DNA of 64,000 nucleotides from Collimonas pratensis (GTDB taxonomy: Bacteria > Pseudomonadota > Gammaproteobacteria > Burkholderiales > Burkholderiaceae_D): positions 5,270,001 through 5,334,000 of the forward strand of contig NZ_CP013234.1 in NCBI RefSeq assembly GCF_001584185.1, read 5' to 3'. Positions within the stretch are counted from its first letter, which is position 1. Each line of letters starts with the position of its first letter. The notes beneath the pieces were generated by a model. That model saw only the letters and a program-made list of their open reading frames with translations, was not told the DNA's origin and did not search any database. The position numbers were made by a program, and so were the translations under genes. Shown here piece after piece: positions 30,049-39,447 of this stretch.

Positions 30049-30789
30049 ATGCCTTCACTCCGCTTTGGTAAGCACCCGCCGAAACATGATTACCGCACGC
30101 TGCGTCTGAAGAACTACCTGGGCGCCGAGCTGGCGCCGCCACCAGCTTCCTATGACGTGCTGGCGCGCGTCTACCAGAAGCTGGGCACAAGCGATCCGGC
30201 GCAACTGTTTCCCATGGATGGCAACGATACACTGGGCGATTGCACCATCGCTGCGCTGGCGCACGCCATCACGACCTACAACGGCCTGGTCGGCACGCAG
30301 AAGATCCCCGCCAAACAAGCCGTGGTGAAACTATACATGCACCTGACCGGCGGCGTCGATTCCGGGCTGAGCGAACTCGACGTGCTGAATTACTGGCGCA
30401 AGACGGCCGTTTCCGGTGAAAAGATCTACGCCTATACCAATATCGACGTCAAGAACCATACCCACATCCAGCAGGCGATTCAATTGTTCGGCGGCGTCTA
30501 CCTGGGGTTTCAGGTACAGGAAAACTGCCAGCAGGAATTCGAGGCGCATCAGCCCTGGACCGCCGGCAAGCTGACCAACGATGGCCACGCCGTGTTTGCG
30601 GTGGCGTATGACGCCGCCGGCGTCACGGTCCTGACCTGGGGCAATGTGCAGAAAGCCACCTGGGAATGGTGGGATGCCTGCGTCGACGAGGCTTACGCCA
30701 TCCTGCCGGCCGAAGCCAGTATTGCCGACTTCGCGCCCGGCTTCGATTTTGCACAGCTGCAGGCTGACCTGGCGAATGTGGCGAATTAA
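30049..30789 (+). CDS. Papain-like (C1/C39-type) cysteine peptidase-like protein, uncharacterised
   Basis: A 246-residue protein starting MPSLRFGKHPPKHDYRTL. A papain-fold triad can be proposed: Cys in NDTLGDCTIAALAHAI, His in NDGHAVFAVAYD and Asn in TVLTWGNVQKATWEWWD. There is no signal peptide. Similar proteins of unknown role occur in soil bacteria, usually left as hypothetical. It lies 78 bp downstream of the SGNH hydrolase on the same strand, so the two may be one unit. Substrate or partner unknown. Confidence 0.68.
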   Translation: MPSLRFGKHPPKHDYRTLRLKNYLGAELAPPPASYDVLARVYQKLGTSDPAQLFPMDGNDTLGDCTIAALAHAITTYNGLVGTQKIPAKQAVVKLYMHLTGGVDSGLSELDVLNYWRKTAVSGEKIYAYTNIDVKNHTHIQQAIQLFGGVYLGFQVQENCQQEFEAHQPWTAGKLTNDGHAVFAVAYDAAGVTVLTWGNVQKATWEWWDACVDEAYAILPAEASIADFAPGFDFAQLQADLANVAN

Positions 30790-30821
30790 CCAGCCCATCT
30801 TCCCTGAACAAGACATCGATG

Positions 30822-30846
30822 TAAAAAAACCCCGCCGACGGCGGGG
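30822..30846 (-). terminator. Rho-independent terminator for the purine permease gene
   Basis: CCCCGCC-GAC-GGCGGGG, a perfect 7-bp GC stem, is followed on the minus strand by seven T (30823-30829). It lies 210 bp beyond the permease stop and 33 bp after the papain-like gene stop; it may act on both strands but the T-run favours leftward transcripts. Confidence 0.8.
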
Positions 30847-31027
30847 CTTGCTGGATGCTGGCGCGCTGGGTGCGCCGGCACTGGCAGTCAGTTATGCGCC
30901 CTGACTTGCGGGCACTGTTCGCCCTTGGTGAAGCATGGCATAATCCAGGCGCATCCAGGCAGCAGGCAAAACGCCAGGCATAGCGCCATTGCCTTGCATA
31001 GCGCGGATACCAGGCGCTGCCCCGGCT

Positions 31028-31051
31028 TCATCGAGTATTTCCCCTCGATGA
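31028..31051 (-). other. Hairpin directly after the permease stop codon
   Basis: TCATCGAG and CTCGATGA form an 8-bp stem with an 8-base loop, 5 bases beyond the permease stop. No T-run follows. It may stabilise the messenger 3' end upstream of the true terminator at 30822-30846. The rest of the 30790-31055 gap shows no gene. Confidence 0.4.
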
Positions 31052-31055
31052 GCAA

Positions 31056-32357
31056 TTAATCGCCGCCCAAATGGATGAACTTGTACAAGAAAATCGCTGC
31101 GATGATCCAGACCATCACCGGTACCTGCTTGGCGCGACCAGTGAACAGTTTCAGCGCCGCGTAGGAGATGAAGCCGAAGGCGATGCCGTTGGCGATGGAA
31201 TAAGTAAAGGGGATCATCAGCACGGTGATCACGGCAGGCACGCTTTCTGTGGAATCTTCCCAGTTCAGGTGCACCAGTTCGCGCAGCATCAGTCCCGCCA
31301 CGTAGAACAAGGCTGGCGCGGTGGCGTAGGCCGGCACGGCGCCGGCCAGCGGCGAGATGAACAGGGCCGCCAGGAACAAGACGCCGACCGCCAGCGAAGT
31401 CAGGCCGGTACGGCCGCCTGCCTGCACGCCGGCAGCGCTTTCGACATAGGCCGTCGTGCTGGAAGTGCCGAGGAAAGTGCCGGCCACGATCGCCGTACTG
31501 TCCGCCAGCAAAGCCTTGTTCAGCCTTGCCATCTTGCCGTTGACCAGCAGGCCGGCGCGATTGGCCACGCCCATCATCGTGCCGGTAGCGTCAAACATCT
31601 CCACCAGGAAGAACACCAGCACGATGTTCAGGATCCCCATCGACAAGGCGCCCATGATATCGAGCTTGAACAAAGTCGGTTCTATCGACGGCGGCATCGA
31701 CACCACGCCGGTGAAAGTATTGCCGCCGACCACGAAACTCAGCACGGTGACGGTCAGGATGCCGATCAGGATCGCGCCCTTGACCTTGAGATGGTCCAGC
31801 ACCACGATCAGCAGGAAACCCAGGATCGACAGGATTACCGGGATCTGGTGCAGATCGCCGATCTGCACGAAGGTGGCTGGATTTGCGACCACCAGGCCGG
31901 AACTCTTGAGCGCGATAAAGCCGAGGAACATGCCGATGCCGGCGGTGATCGCTATCCGTATCGTGGGCGGAATGCCGTTGACGATCAGGCCGCGGATGCC
32001 GACCAGGCTGACGATGATGAACAAGCAGCCGGAAATGAAAACTGCCCCCAGCGCCACTTCCCAGGACACGCCCATGCCCTTCACCACCGCGTAGGCAAAG
32101 TAGGCATTGAGGCCCATACCAGGCGCCAGGGCGATCGGATAGTTGGCGTACAAAGCCATGATCAGAGTACCGATCGCAGCCGCCACGCAGGTGGCGACGA
32201 ACACGGAGCCCTTCGGCATGCCGGCATCGCCCAGGATCGCCGGGTTGACGAAGATGATGTAAGCCATCGTCAGGAAGGTGGTCAGGCCGGCGATCAGTTC
32301 GGTGCGGACGTCGGTGCCGTTTTCTTTCAGCTTGAAGAAATTCTCGAGAAACTGCAT
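31056..32357 (-). CDS. NCS2-family (AzgA-type) guanine/hypoxanthine permease
   Basis: Inner-membrane purine importer of 433 residues with about 12-14 hydrophobic segments. It begins MQFLENFFKLKENGTDVRTE, typical of the AzgA/PbuG/GhxP group, and contains LTTFLTMAYIIFVNPAILG, ALAPGMGLNAYFAYAVV and FDATGTMMGVANRAGLL. The start ATG 32357 has AAGGAG. It faces away from xdhABC-guaD across a 557-bp region, consistent with import of guanine or hypoxanthine for that pathway. Confidence 0.92.
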   Translation of the reverse strand: MQFLENFFKLKENGTDVRTELIAGLTTFLTMAYIIFVNPAILGDAGMPKGSVFVATCVAAAIGTLIMALYANYPIALAPGMGLNAYFAYAVVKGMGVSWEVALGAVFISGCLFIIVSLVGIRGLIVNGIPPTIRIAITAGIGMFLGFIALKSSGLVVANPATFVQIGDLHQIPVILSILGFLLIVVLDHLKVKGAILIGILTVTVLSFVVGGNTFTGVVSMPPSIEPTLFKLDIMGALSMGILNIVLVFFLVEMFDATGTMMGVANRAGLLVNGKMARLNKALLADSTAIVAGTFLGTSSTTAYVESAAGVQAGGRTGLTSLAVGVLFLAALFISPLAGAVPAYATAPALFYVAGLMLRELVHLNWEDSTESVPAVITVLMIPFTYSIANGIAFGFISYAALKLFTGRAKQVPVMVWIIAAIFLYKFIHLGGD

Positions 32358-32914
32358 TCTGGTGTCTCCTTGATTAATGTGAAGAGACGGCAGCGGCCCG
32401 GCCGGACTGTGTCTGTATGGTGGAATGGCTTCCAGGCTGCCGATCCGCTTGATTTTGGGCAGGATTCGGGCAAACTGGCGGGGTACTGAATGGGGTCACA
32501 AATATGCTCCAGGGTAAATATCAATTATTCCAGCGTGATGATAACCGCTCTCAGCGCTCGTTAAAACCCTGACGCGACGCTAAATAAATCTGTCCGCGGC
32601 CAGATTGCATGCCGCTTTCAGGAATGACAGCCATCCTGCAAACTGCATAAATTATCAAATAAATCACATATTTCCGCTAAAGCCCCGCAAACCTGCTCTT
32701 TATTTGTCAAATGGAATTAGTTATACGATCTTTATTCCATTCTGCAGATAATTGATATGAGCCCTTTCGCTATATGGAGCTGCGGCGCAAATGCTAATCT
32801 GAGCTCATAATTAATAGGCCGTTGCAAAGTCAGCCTAGCTCTACGTAGTCCCTGCACCGCAGCCAGGCAATACGATCAGACAGCCAGTGTTTTTGCAACA
32901 GTCGCCAAACCAGA
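32358..32914. promoter_or_regulatory. 557-bp divergent control region between permease and xdhA
   Basis: No credible gene lies here. The centre (about 32520-32830) is AT-rich and must hold the divergent promoters. An inverted repeat ATGGAAT (32711-32717) / ATTCCAT (32734-32740) with a 16-bp spacer is a possible regulator site. No riboswitch fold typical of purines was recognised. Confidence 0.5.
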
Positions 32915-34492
32915 ATGGAGATCGTCTTGTCTACGTCCGCATCTAACGCCTCGGCCGATAGCGTCATCCGCTTCTACTATCGTGGCGAAGTCCATACGGT
33001 AGATCAGGCTGCGCCTACCCGCACCATCCTGCAACACCTACGGGAAGACTTGCATTGCACCGGCAGCAAGGAAGGCTGCGCCGAAGGCGACTGTGGCGCC
33101 TGCACCGTGGTCATCGGCGAGCAGACTGCCGACGGCGTCACGCTGAAATCGGTCAATTCCTGCATCCAGTTCCTGCCGACGCTGGACGGCAAAGCCTTGT
33201 ATACCGTCGAAGACTTGAAGCAGAACGACGGCGCCCTGCACCCGGTGCAGCAAGCAATGGTCGAATGCCATGGCTCACAATGCGGCTTCTGCACGCCGGG
33301 ATTCGTGATGTCGCTGTGGGATCTGTATCTGAAGAACGACGGCAGCCAGGCGCCAGCCTGCGGCTCCGCCAAGGGCGCATGCGCCTCGCAACAACAGCAA
33401 CAACAGCAGCAACAGGCAACGCAACCGCTGCTGCGCAAGGACATCGACATTGCCTTGTCCGGCAACCTGTGCCGCTGCACCGGCTACCGGCCCATCATCG
33501 ATGCGGCCCACCGCATGGGCGAACTGCCGGCGGTCGGCTTCGACCGCCAGGCGCTGCAACAGGCGCTGCAACCGCTGCAGCGCGATGAGATGCTGGTCTA
33601 TCGCCACGAAGGCCAGACTTTCTACGCGCCGCGCACCCTGGCGCAACTGGTGGAAATACGCGCCGCGCTGCCGGCCGCACGCATCCTGGCCGGTTCGACC
33701 GACGTCGGCTTGTGGGTTACCAAGCAGATGCGCGACCTGGGTGACATCATCTATCTCGGCCAGGTGGCCGAACTGAACACGGTGAGCATCAAGCAGCAGC
33801 AGATCGAGATCGGCGCCGGCGTCACCCTGAACGACGCCTACGCCGAAATCTGCAAGCACTATCCGGAATTGTCCGAGATGTGGCAACGCTTCGCCTCGCT
33901 GCCGATCCGCAATGCCGGCACCCTCGGCGGCAATGTCGCCAACGGCTCACCAATTGGCGATTCGCCGCCATGGCTGATCGCGCTAAGCGCCCAGGTTGTA
34001 CTGCGCGGACCGAACGGGCAACGCGTGATGCCGCTGGAAGCGCTGTACCTGGATTACATGAAGAAAGACATGCAGGCCGACGAATTCGTCGAGGCCGTGC
34101 GGATTCCCTTGCCGCATGCCGGCCAGCGTTTCCGCACCTACAAGCTGGCGAAACGCTTCGACCAGGACATTTCCGCCGTCTGCGCGGCATTTTCCGTGAC
34201 GCTGGATGGCGACAAGATCAGTGATATCCGGATTGCCTTCGGCGGCATGGCGGCTACGCCGAAACGTGCAGCGCTGACTGAAGCCGCCCTGCGCGGGCAG
34301 GTCTGGAGCGAAGCGGTGATGGAAGCTGCGGTGGCGCTGATGTTGGATGACTACAAGCCGCTGTCGGACATGCGCGCTTCCAGCGAGTATCGCATGAAGA
34401 CCTCGCAGAATCTGCTGCGCCGGTTCTGGCTGGAAACCCGTATCGAAGCCCCGTTGCGTACCGACCAGGTCAATCCTTTCGTGTGCGTTTGA
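32915..34492 (+). CDS. xdhA: Xanthine dehydrogenase small subunit (Fe-S and FAD domains)
   Basis: Electron-transfer subunit of molybdenum xanthine dehydrogenase, 525 residues. N-terminal plant-type [2Fe-2S] motif GCAEGDCGACTVV; second helical [2Fe-2S] domain with CGFCTPGFVMS and GNLCRCTGYRP; FAD-binding region from about 230 (ILAGSTDVGLWVTKQM, GNVANGSPIGDSPPWL). A nine-Gln run (CASQQQQQQQQQATQ) is inserted between the two Cys pairs of the second Fe-S domain. Start: ATG 32915, or TTG 32927 which has GGAG 6 bases upstream. First gene of xdhABC-guaD. Confidence 0.96.
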   Translation: MEIVLSTSASNASADSVIRFYYRGEVHTVDQAAPTRTILQHLREDLHCTGSKEGCAEGDCGACTVVIGEQTADGVTLKSVNSCIQFLPTLDGKALYTVEDLKQNDGALHPVQQAMVECHGSQCGFCTPGFVMSLWDLYLKNDGSQAPACGSAKGACASQQQQQQQQQATQPLLRKDIDIALSGNLCRCTGYRPIIDAAHRMGELPAVGFDRQALQQALQPLQRDEMLVYRHEGQTFYAPRTLAQLVEIRAALPAARILAGSTDVGLWVTKQMRDLGDIIYLGQVAELNTVSIKQQQIEIGAGVTLNDAYAEICKHYPELSEMWQRFASLPIRNAGTLGGNVANGSPIGDSPPWLIALSAQVVLRGPNGQRVMPLEALYLDYMKKDMQADEFVEAVRIPLPHAGQRFRTYKLAKRFDQDISAVCAAFSVTLDGDKISDIRIAFGGMAATPKRAALTEAALRGQVWSEAVMEAAVALMLDDYKPLSDMRASSEYRMKTSQNLLRRFWLETRIEAPLRTDQVNPFVCV

Positions 34493-34524
34493 AGCGCCGC
34501 CGACGAAGATAAAGAGTAGACGTC

Positions 34525-36888
34525 ATGAACAAGCAAACTGAAGTTTTTATGCAAACCAAGCCGCAAGAGAAAGCGACAGCCTGGGCAGAAGTCGGCCAGT
34601 CTCATCCGCATGAATCGGCGATCTTGCACGTACTGGGCGAAGCCACCTACACCGACGATATCCCGGAAGCGCAAGGCACACTGCACGCTGCGCTCGGCAT
34701 GTCGCAGAAGGCGCATGCCCGCATCCGCTCCATCAACCTGGACGCCGTGCGCAGCGCGCCTGGCGTGGTCACGGTGCTTACTGCCGCCGACATTCCCGGC
34801 ACCAACGATTGCGGCCCCATCATCCACGACGATCCGATCCTGTCCGAAGGTCTGGTGGAATATGTCGGCCAGCCGATCTTCGTGGTCATCGCCGACAGCC
34901 ACGACAATGCGCGGCGCGCGGTGCGCAAGGTTGTCATCGATTACGAAGAACTGCCAGCCATCCTGACTCCGCAAGCTGCCCATGCCGCGAAATCGTATGT
35001 ACTGCCGCCAATGCGGCTGACGCGCGGCGATGCCCAGCAGGCTTTTGAAACAGCGCCCAACCGCGTCACCGGCCAGCTGTATGTCGGCGGCCAGGAACAG
35101 TTTTACCTGGAAGGCCAGATTTCCTACGCCATCCCGAAAGAACAAAACGGCATGCTGGTGCTGTGCTCCACCCAGCATCCGACCGAAATGCAGCACGTGG
35201 TGGCGCATGCGCTGGGCGTCCATTCGCACAATATCGTGGTCGAATGCCGGCGCATGGGCGGCGGCTTCGGCGGCAAGGAATCGCAATCTGCCTTGTGGGC
35301 TGCGGTGGCCGCCATCGGCGCCGCCAAGCTGAAGCGCCCGGTCAAACTGCGCGCCGACCGCGACGACGACATGATGGTGACCGGCAAGCGTCACTGCTTC
35401 TTCTACGACTATGAAGTCGGCTACGACGACGCCGGCCGCATCGTCGCCGCCCGTATCGAGATGGTCAGCCGCGCCGGCTTCTCGGCCGACTTGTCGGCGC
35501 CGGTGGCGACCCGCGCGGTCTGCCACTTCGACAATACCTATTACCTGTCCGACGTCGACATCAAGGCGATGTGCGGCAAGACCAATACCCAGTCGAACAC
35601 CGCTTTCCGCGGCTTCGGCGGTCCGCAGGGCGCGATTGCGATCGAATACATTGTCGATGAAATCGCCCGCAACCTGGGACGCGATGCGCTGGACATCCGC
35701 AAGCTGAATTTCTACGGCCGCAACGATGAAGAAGGCCGCAATGTCACCCAATACGGCCAGAAGATCGTCGACAACGTGATCCATGAGCTGGTGGCGGAGC
35801 TGGAAGAGAGCAGCGAATACTGGCAACGGCGCGCCGACATCGACGTCTTTAACGCCAGCAGCCCGGTGCTGAAAAAGGGCCTGGCGCTGACACCGGTCAA
35901 GTTTGGCATCGCCTTCAACGTCACCCACTTCAATCAGGCCGGTGCGCTGGTCCATGTTTATACCGACGGTTCCGTGCTGGTGAACCACGGCGGCACCGAA
36001 ATGGGCCAGGGCATCAACACCAAAGTGGCGCAGGTAGTGGCGCACGAGCTCGGGATTCCGCTGGAGCTGGTACGCGTCACCGCCACCGACACCAGCAAGG
36101 TGGCGAATACTTCCGCTACCGCGGCCTCCACCGGCGCCGACCTGAACGGCAAGGCGGCGCAAAATGCGGCGCACACGATTCGTCAGCGTCTGGCGGAATT
36201 CTTCGCCAAACTGCATGACGGCGACGCCAAGGAAGTCACTTTCTCCGCAGGCGCCGTGCATCTGGGCGAGCACAGCCTGCCATTCGGCGAGCTGACGCAA
36301 AAGGCGTATCTGTCGCGGGTGCAGCTATGGTCCGACGGTTTCTATGCCACCCCAGGCCTGCACTGGGATCCAAAAACCATGAACGGCCGGCCGTTCTCTT
36401 ATTTTGCCTATGGCGCTTCGGTCTCGGAAGTCGTGGTCGACACCTTCACCGGCGAATGGCGCTTGCTGCGCGCAGATGCGCTCTACGACGCCGGCCAGTC
36501 GCTCAACCCTGCACTGGATATCGGCCAGGTCGAGGGCGCTTTCATCCAGGGCATGGGCTGGCTCACCACCGAGGAACTGTGGTGGAACAAGGACGGCAAG
36601 CTGATGACGCATGCGCCGTCGACCTACAAGATCCCGGGCATCTCGGATTGTCCTGAGGATTTTCGCGTCAAGCTGTTCAAGAACCGCAACGTCGAAGACA
36701 GCATCCATCGCTCCAAGGCGGTCGGCGAACCGCCGCTGCTGCTGCCGTTCTCGGTATTTTTTGCGATCCGCGATGCGGTCGCCAGCGTCGGCGGCAAGCG
36801 CTTCAATCCACCGCTGAATGCGCCGGCCACCAGCGAAGCGATCCTGAAAGCGGTCGACGCCGTCCGCGCCCTGGCGCGCGCGGCCTGA
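34525..36888 (+). CDS. xdhB: Xanthine dehydrogenase large (molybdopterin) subunit
   Basis: Catalytic Moco subunit oxidising hypoxanthine and xanthine to urate, 787 residues. Features: PHESAILHVLGEATYTDDIPE near the N-terminus, the GGGFGGKESQ molybdopterin loop, FRGFGGPQG (conserved Arg/Phe), GGTEMGQGINTKVAQV and the C-terminal SKAVGEPPLLL whose Glu is the catalytic base. Length matches bacterial XdhB. It follows xdhA by 32 bp and precedes xdhC by 14 bp. Confidence 0.97.
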   Translation: MNKQTEVFMQTKPQEKATAWAEVGQSHPHESAILHVLGEATYTDDIPEAQGTLHAALGMSQKAHARIRSINLDAVRSAPGVVTVLTAADIPGTNDCGPIIHDDPILSEGLVEYVGQPIFVVIADSHDNARRAVRKVVIDYEELPAILTPQAAHAAKSYVLPPMRLTRGDAQQAFETAPNRVTGQLYVGGQEQFYLEGQISYAIPKEQNGMLVLCSTQHPTEMQHVVAHALGVHSHNIVVECRRMGGGFGGKESQSALWAAVAAIGAAKLKRPVKLRADRDDDMMVTGKRHCFFYDYEVGYDDAGRIVAARIEMVSRAGFSADLSAPVATRAVCHFDNTYYLSDVDIKAMCGKTNTQSNTAFRGFGGPQGAIAIEYIVDEIARNLGRDALDIRKLNFYGRNDEEGRNVTQYGQKIVDNVIHELVAELEESSEYWQRRADIDVFNASSPVLKKGLALTPVKFGIAFNVTHFNQAGALVHVYTDGSVLVNHGGTEMGQGINTKVAQVVAHELGIPLELVRVTATDTSKVANTSATAASTGADLNGKAAQNAAHTIRQRLAEFFAKLHDGDAKEVTFSAGAVHLGEHSLPFGELTQKAYLSRVQLWSDGFYATPGLHWDPKTMNGRPFSYFAYGASVSEVVVDTFTGEWRLLRADALYDAGQSLNPALDIGQVEGAFIQGMGWLTTEELWWNKDGKLMTHAPSTYKIPGISDCPEDFRVKLFKNRNVEDSIHRSKAVGEPPLLLPFSVFFAIRDAVASVGGKRFNPPLNAPATSEAILKAVDAVRALARAA

Positions 36889-36902
36889 TCCGGAGCCATA
36901 TC

Positions 36903-38015
36903 ATGAACAACTGGCTAGATGCGCTTACCGCACTGCTCACTACGCCGATTACGCAAAGCTCGCAAAACACCACGGCGATCCTGGTCACCGTGGCGCAGGT
37001 CGAGGGATCCGGGCCGCGTGAGCCGGGCGCAAAAATGGTGGTGACCGCGGTTGGCCAGTTCGACACCATCGGCGGCGGCCATCTCGAATTGCAGGCCATC
37101 AGGATCGCCCGCGAGATGCTGGAAGAAGGCTTGTCGCTGAGCCGTGAACGGCGCCTGCAGCGATTTTCTCTCGGCCCGTCGCTGGGCCAATGCTGCGGCG
37201 GCGTGGTGCACCTGGCGTTCGAGCGCGTGACATCCGCCTCGGCCGACTACTTCAGTTTCCTGCAGCGCCGCCTGCGCGACGCCGAAGACAGCTGGCGCCT
37301 GGTAGCGCTGGAAGACGCAGCCCCGCCCTCCATGTGCGATGCCGACGGCGCGCGCCTGCACGGACCGGGACGCCTGCCCACCCTGCCATCCTTGCTGACG
37401 CCTTCCGCCAAAGCGCTCGGCGCCTGCACTATCCTGCGCGACGACAATGGCCGCCGCTGGCTGCTGGATGCCTGCCTGGCGACGCGGCCGCAATTGTTTC
37501 TGTTCGGCGCCGGCCACGTCGGCGCGGCGATCGTCAAGGCGCTTGGCGACTTGCCTTGCCGGGTGGTGTGGATCGACGAGCGGGAAGAAATGTTCCCGGA
37601 CGTCCTGCCGGCCAATGTCCGCATCGAAGCCACCGATACGCCAGAAGCCGTGGTGGACAACGCACCGGACGGTTCCTGCTTCCTGGTGATGACGCACAAT
37701 CACGCGCTCGACCAGCGCCTGTCGGCGCAGATTCTGCAACGCACCGGGGTCGCCTGGTTCGGTCTGATCGGCTCCAAGAGCAAGCGCATGCAGTTCGAGC
37801 ACCGCCTGCACGAACGCGGCATTTCGCATGAGCGCCTGGCCGAGATGGTGTGCCCGATCGGCATTGCCGGCATTGTCGGCAAGGAGCCCGCCGTGATTGC
37901 GGCATCGGTGACGGCGCAGCTGCTGCAGGTCTGGGAACAGATCGCCAAACAGCAGCTGGCAACCGCCAGCGTGCCGCAATTGCGGCTGCCGCTGCAACTG
38001 CTCAGCACTATTTAA
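36903..38015 (+). CDS. xdhC: Xanthine dehydrogenase accessory protein XdhC
   Basis: Chaperone that binds molybdenum cofactor, aids its sulfuration and inserts it into XdhB. It has 370 residues. The N-terminal XdhC/CoxI domain has VEGSGPREPGAKMVV and LGPSLGQCCGGVVHLAFE (the CCGG Cys pair). The C-terminal Rossmann domain starts FLFGAGHVGAAIVKAL and ends with GLIGSKSKRMQFEHRL and CPIGIAGIVGKEPAVIAASV. ATG 36903 has CCGGAG upstream. Confidence 0.96.
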   Translation: MNNWLDALTALLTTPITQSSQNTTAILVTVAQVEGSGPREPGAKMVVTAVGQFDTIGGGHLELQAIRIAREMLEEGLSLSRERRLQRFSLGPSLGQCCGGVVHLAFERVTSASADYFSFLQRRLRDAEDSWRLVALEDAAPPSMCDADGARLHGPGRLPTLPSLLTPSAKALGACTILRDDNGRRWLLDACLATRPQLFLFGAGHVGAAIVKALGDLPCRVVWIDEREEMFPDVLPANVRIEATDTPEAVVDNAPDGSCFLVMTHNHALDQRLSAQILQRTGVAWFGLIGSKSKRMQFEHRLHERGISHERLAEMVCPIGIAGIVGKEPAVIAASVTAQLLQVWEQIAKQQLATASVPQLRLPLQLLSTI

Positions 38016-38028
38016 ACCGCATCTGGAT

Positions 38029-38052
38029 CGGACCCGGTATGCATCGGGTCCG
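38029..38052 (+). other. Hairpin between xdhC and guaD
   Basis: CGGACCCG-GTATGCAT-CGGGTCCG, a perfect 8-bp stem, lies 13 bases after the xdhC stop. With no T-run it is probably a messenger stability element or partial attenuator within the operon. Confidence 0.45.
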
Positions 38053-38105
38053 CAATGTATCGCCCATAGCGGCCCTAGTCCGCTTTTTATTCAAGGATAG
38101 TTTTC

Positions 38106-39446
38106 ATGTCAGCCCTTAGCTTCAGCCATCTCGATCAGTCCACATTGCAAGCCTACCGCGCCAGCGTGCTGCATTTCAGCGCGGATCCTGCCCATCATTC
38201 GGATGCCTATCACTGGCATGAAGACGGCTTGCTGCTGGTCGCCGACGGCAAGGTGGTCGCAGCTAGTGATTACCAGCAGCTTTCCGTACAGCTGAAAGCA
38301 GAACTGAAAGGTGAGCTGAAGATCCAGGACTACCGCGGCAAGATCATCATGCCTGGCTTTATCGACACCCATCTGCATTATCCGCAGACCGACATGATCG
38401 CCTCGCCGGCGCCGGGCCTGCTGCCATGGCTGGAAAAATATACCTTCCCGACCGAACGCAAGTTCAGCGACCCGGCCCACGCCGGTGAAGTCGCCAAGTT
38501 CTTCATCGATGAACTGCTGCGCTGCGGCACCACGACGGCCATGGTGTACTGCACTGTCAATCCGGTTTCAGTAGATGCGTTCTTCAGCGCCAGCGAAGCG
38601 CGCAATCTGCGGATGGTGACCGGCAAGGTGCTGATGGACCGCAATTGCCCCGAGTTCCTGCAAGACACCGCCGAAGGCGGCATCCGCGACAGCGAAGAAC
38701 TGCTGAAGAAGTGGCACAAGCGCGGCCGCCAGCTGTATGCGATCACGCCGCGTTTCGCGCCGACTTCCAGCAACGCGCAATTGCAGCTGGCCGGCGAACT
38801 GGCGCAGGCTTACCCGGATGCCTATCTGCAGACGCATGCGGCGGAAAATACCGATGAAGTCGCGTGGGTGAAATCACTGTTCCCCGATTCGCGCAGCTAT
38901 ATGGACGTCTACGACAAGTACGGCATGCTGCGCCCGCGCTCGATGTACGGACACTGCGTCTGGCTCGACGATCAAGATCGCCGCCGCATGGCGGAAACGC
39001 AATCGGCGGTGGCGATCTGTCCTACCTCCAACTTGTTCCTGGGCAGCGGGCTGTTCGATTTTGCGGGCGCCGATACTGCCGGCGTGCCGTTGTCGCTGGC
39101 CACCGATGTCGGCGGCGGCACCAGTTTCTCGATGCTGCAAACCATGAACGAAGCCTACAAGGTAGCGCGCATGGCGACTACCTACCTGCCGGCATTGCGG
39201 ATGTTCTACCTGGCGACCCTGGGTGGTGCGCGCAGCATGCAGCTGGAAGGCACGATCGGCAATTTCGTGGCGGGTGCGGAGGCCGATTTCATCGTCCTCG
39301 ATCCACAAGCAACCCCGTTGCTGGCACGCCGCAGCGAGCGTACCGAGTGTCTGGAAGAATTGTTGTTCGCGCTGGCCTTGCTGGGGGATGATCGGGCGAT
39401 TGCGGCTACCTATGCGGCCGGCAAGCTGGTACATAACCGCGCGTGA
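38106..39446 (+). CDS. guaD: Guanine deaminase
   Basis: Zn-dependent amidohydrolase turning guanine into xanthine, which XdhAB then oxidises. It has 446 residues. Metal-binding GFIDTHLHYPQTD (HxH), LQTHAAENTDEV, MYGHCVWLDDQD and ATDVGGGTSFSML (Asp) are visible, with a C-terminal GAEADFIVLDPQATPL typical of the amidohydrolase fold. Start ATG 38106 has AAGGA. Last gene of the xdhABC-guaD unit; a strong hairpin follows directly. Confidence 0.96.
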   Translation: MSALSFSHLDQSTLQAYRASVLHFSADPAHHSDAYHWHEDGLLLVADGKVVAASDYQQLSVQLKAELKGELKIQDYRGKIIMPGFIDTHLHYPQTDMIASPAPGLLPWLEKYTFPTERKFSDPAHAGEVAKFFIDELLRCGTTTAMVYCTVNPVSVDAFFSASEARNLRMVTGKVLMDRNCPEFLQDTAEGGIRDSEELLKKWHKRGRQLYAITPRFAPTSSNAQLQLAGELAQAYPDAYLQTHAAENTDEVAWVKSLFPDSRSYMDVYDKYGMLRPRSMYGHCVWLDDQDRRRMAETQSAVAICPTSNLFLGSGLFDFAGADTAGVPLSLATDVGGGTSFSMLQTMNEAYKVARMATTYLPALRMFYLATLGGARSMQLEGTIGNFVAGAEADFIVLDPQATPLLARRSERTECLEELLFALALLGDDRAIAATYAAGKLVHNRA

Positions 39447-39447
39447 C

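Noticed and set aside
31071..32489. 472-codon plus-strand frame over the purine permease
   Set aside because: Extremely His/Gln/Asp-rich translation, the complement of hydrophobic codons in a membrane protein gene.
32358..32914. Purine riboswitch between the permease and xdhA
   Set aside because: No three-way-junction elements were recognised on either strand; a protein regulator is more likely.
33388..33420. CAA/CAG repeat as a possible CRISPR or tandem repeat locus
   Set aside because: It is an in-frame polyglutamine codon run inside xdhA, with no spacer-repeat structure.
34351..36300. 649-codon open frame antisense to xdhB
   Set aside because: Lies opposite conserved molybdopterin motifs, has no recognisable domain and no ribosome site; typical antisense artefact of high GC.
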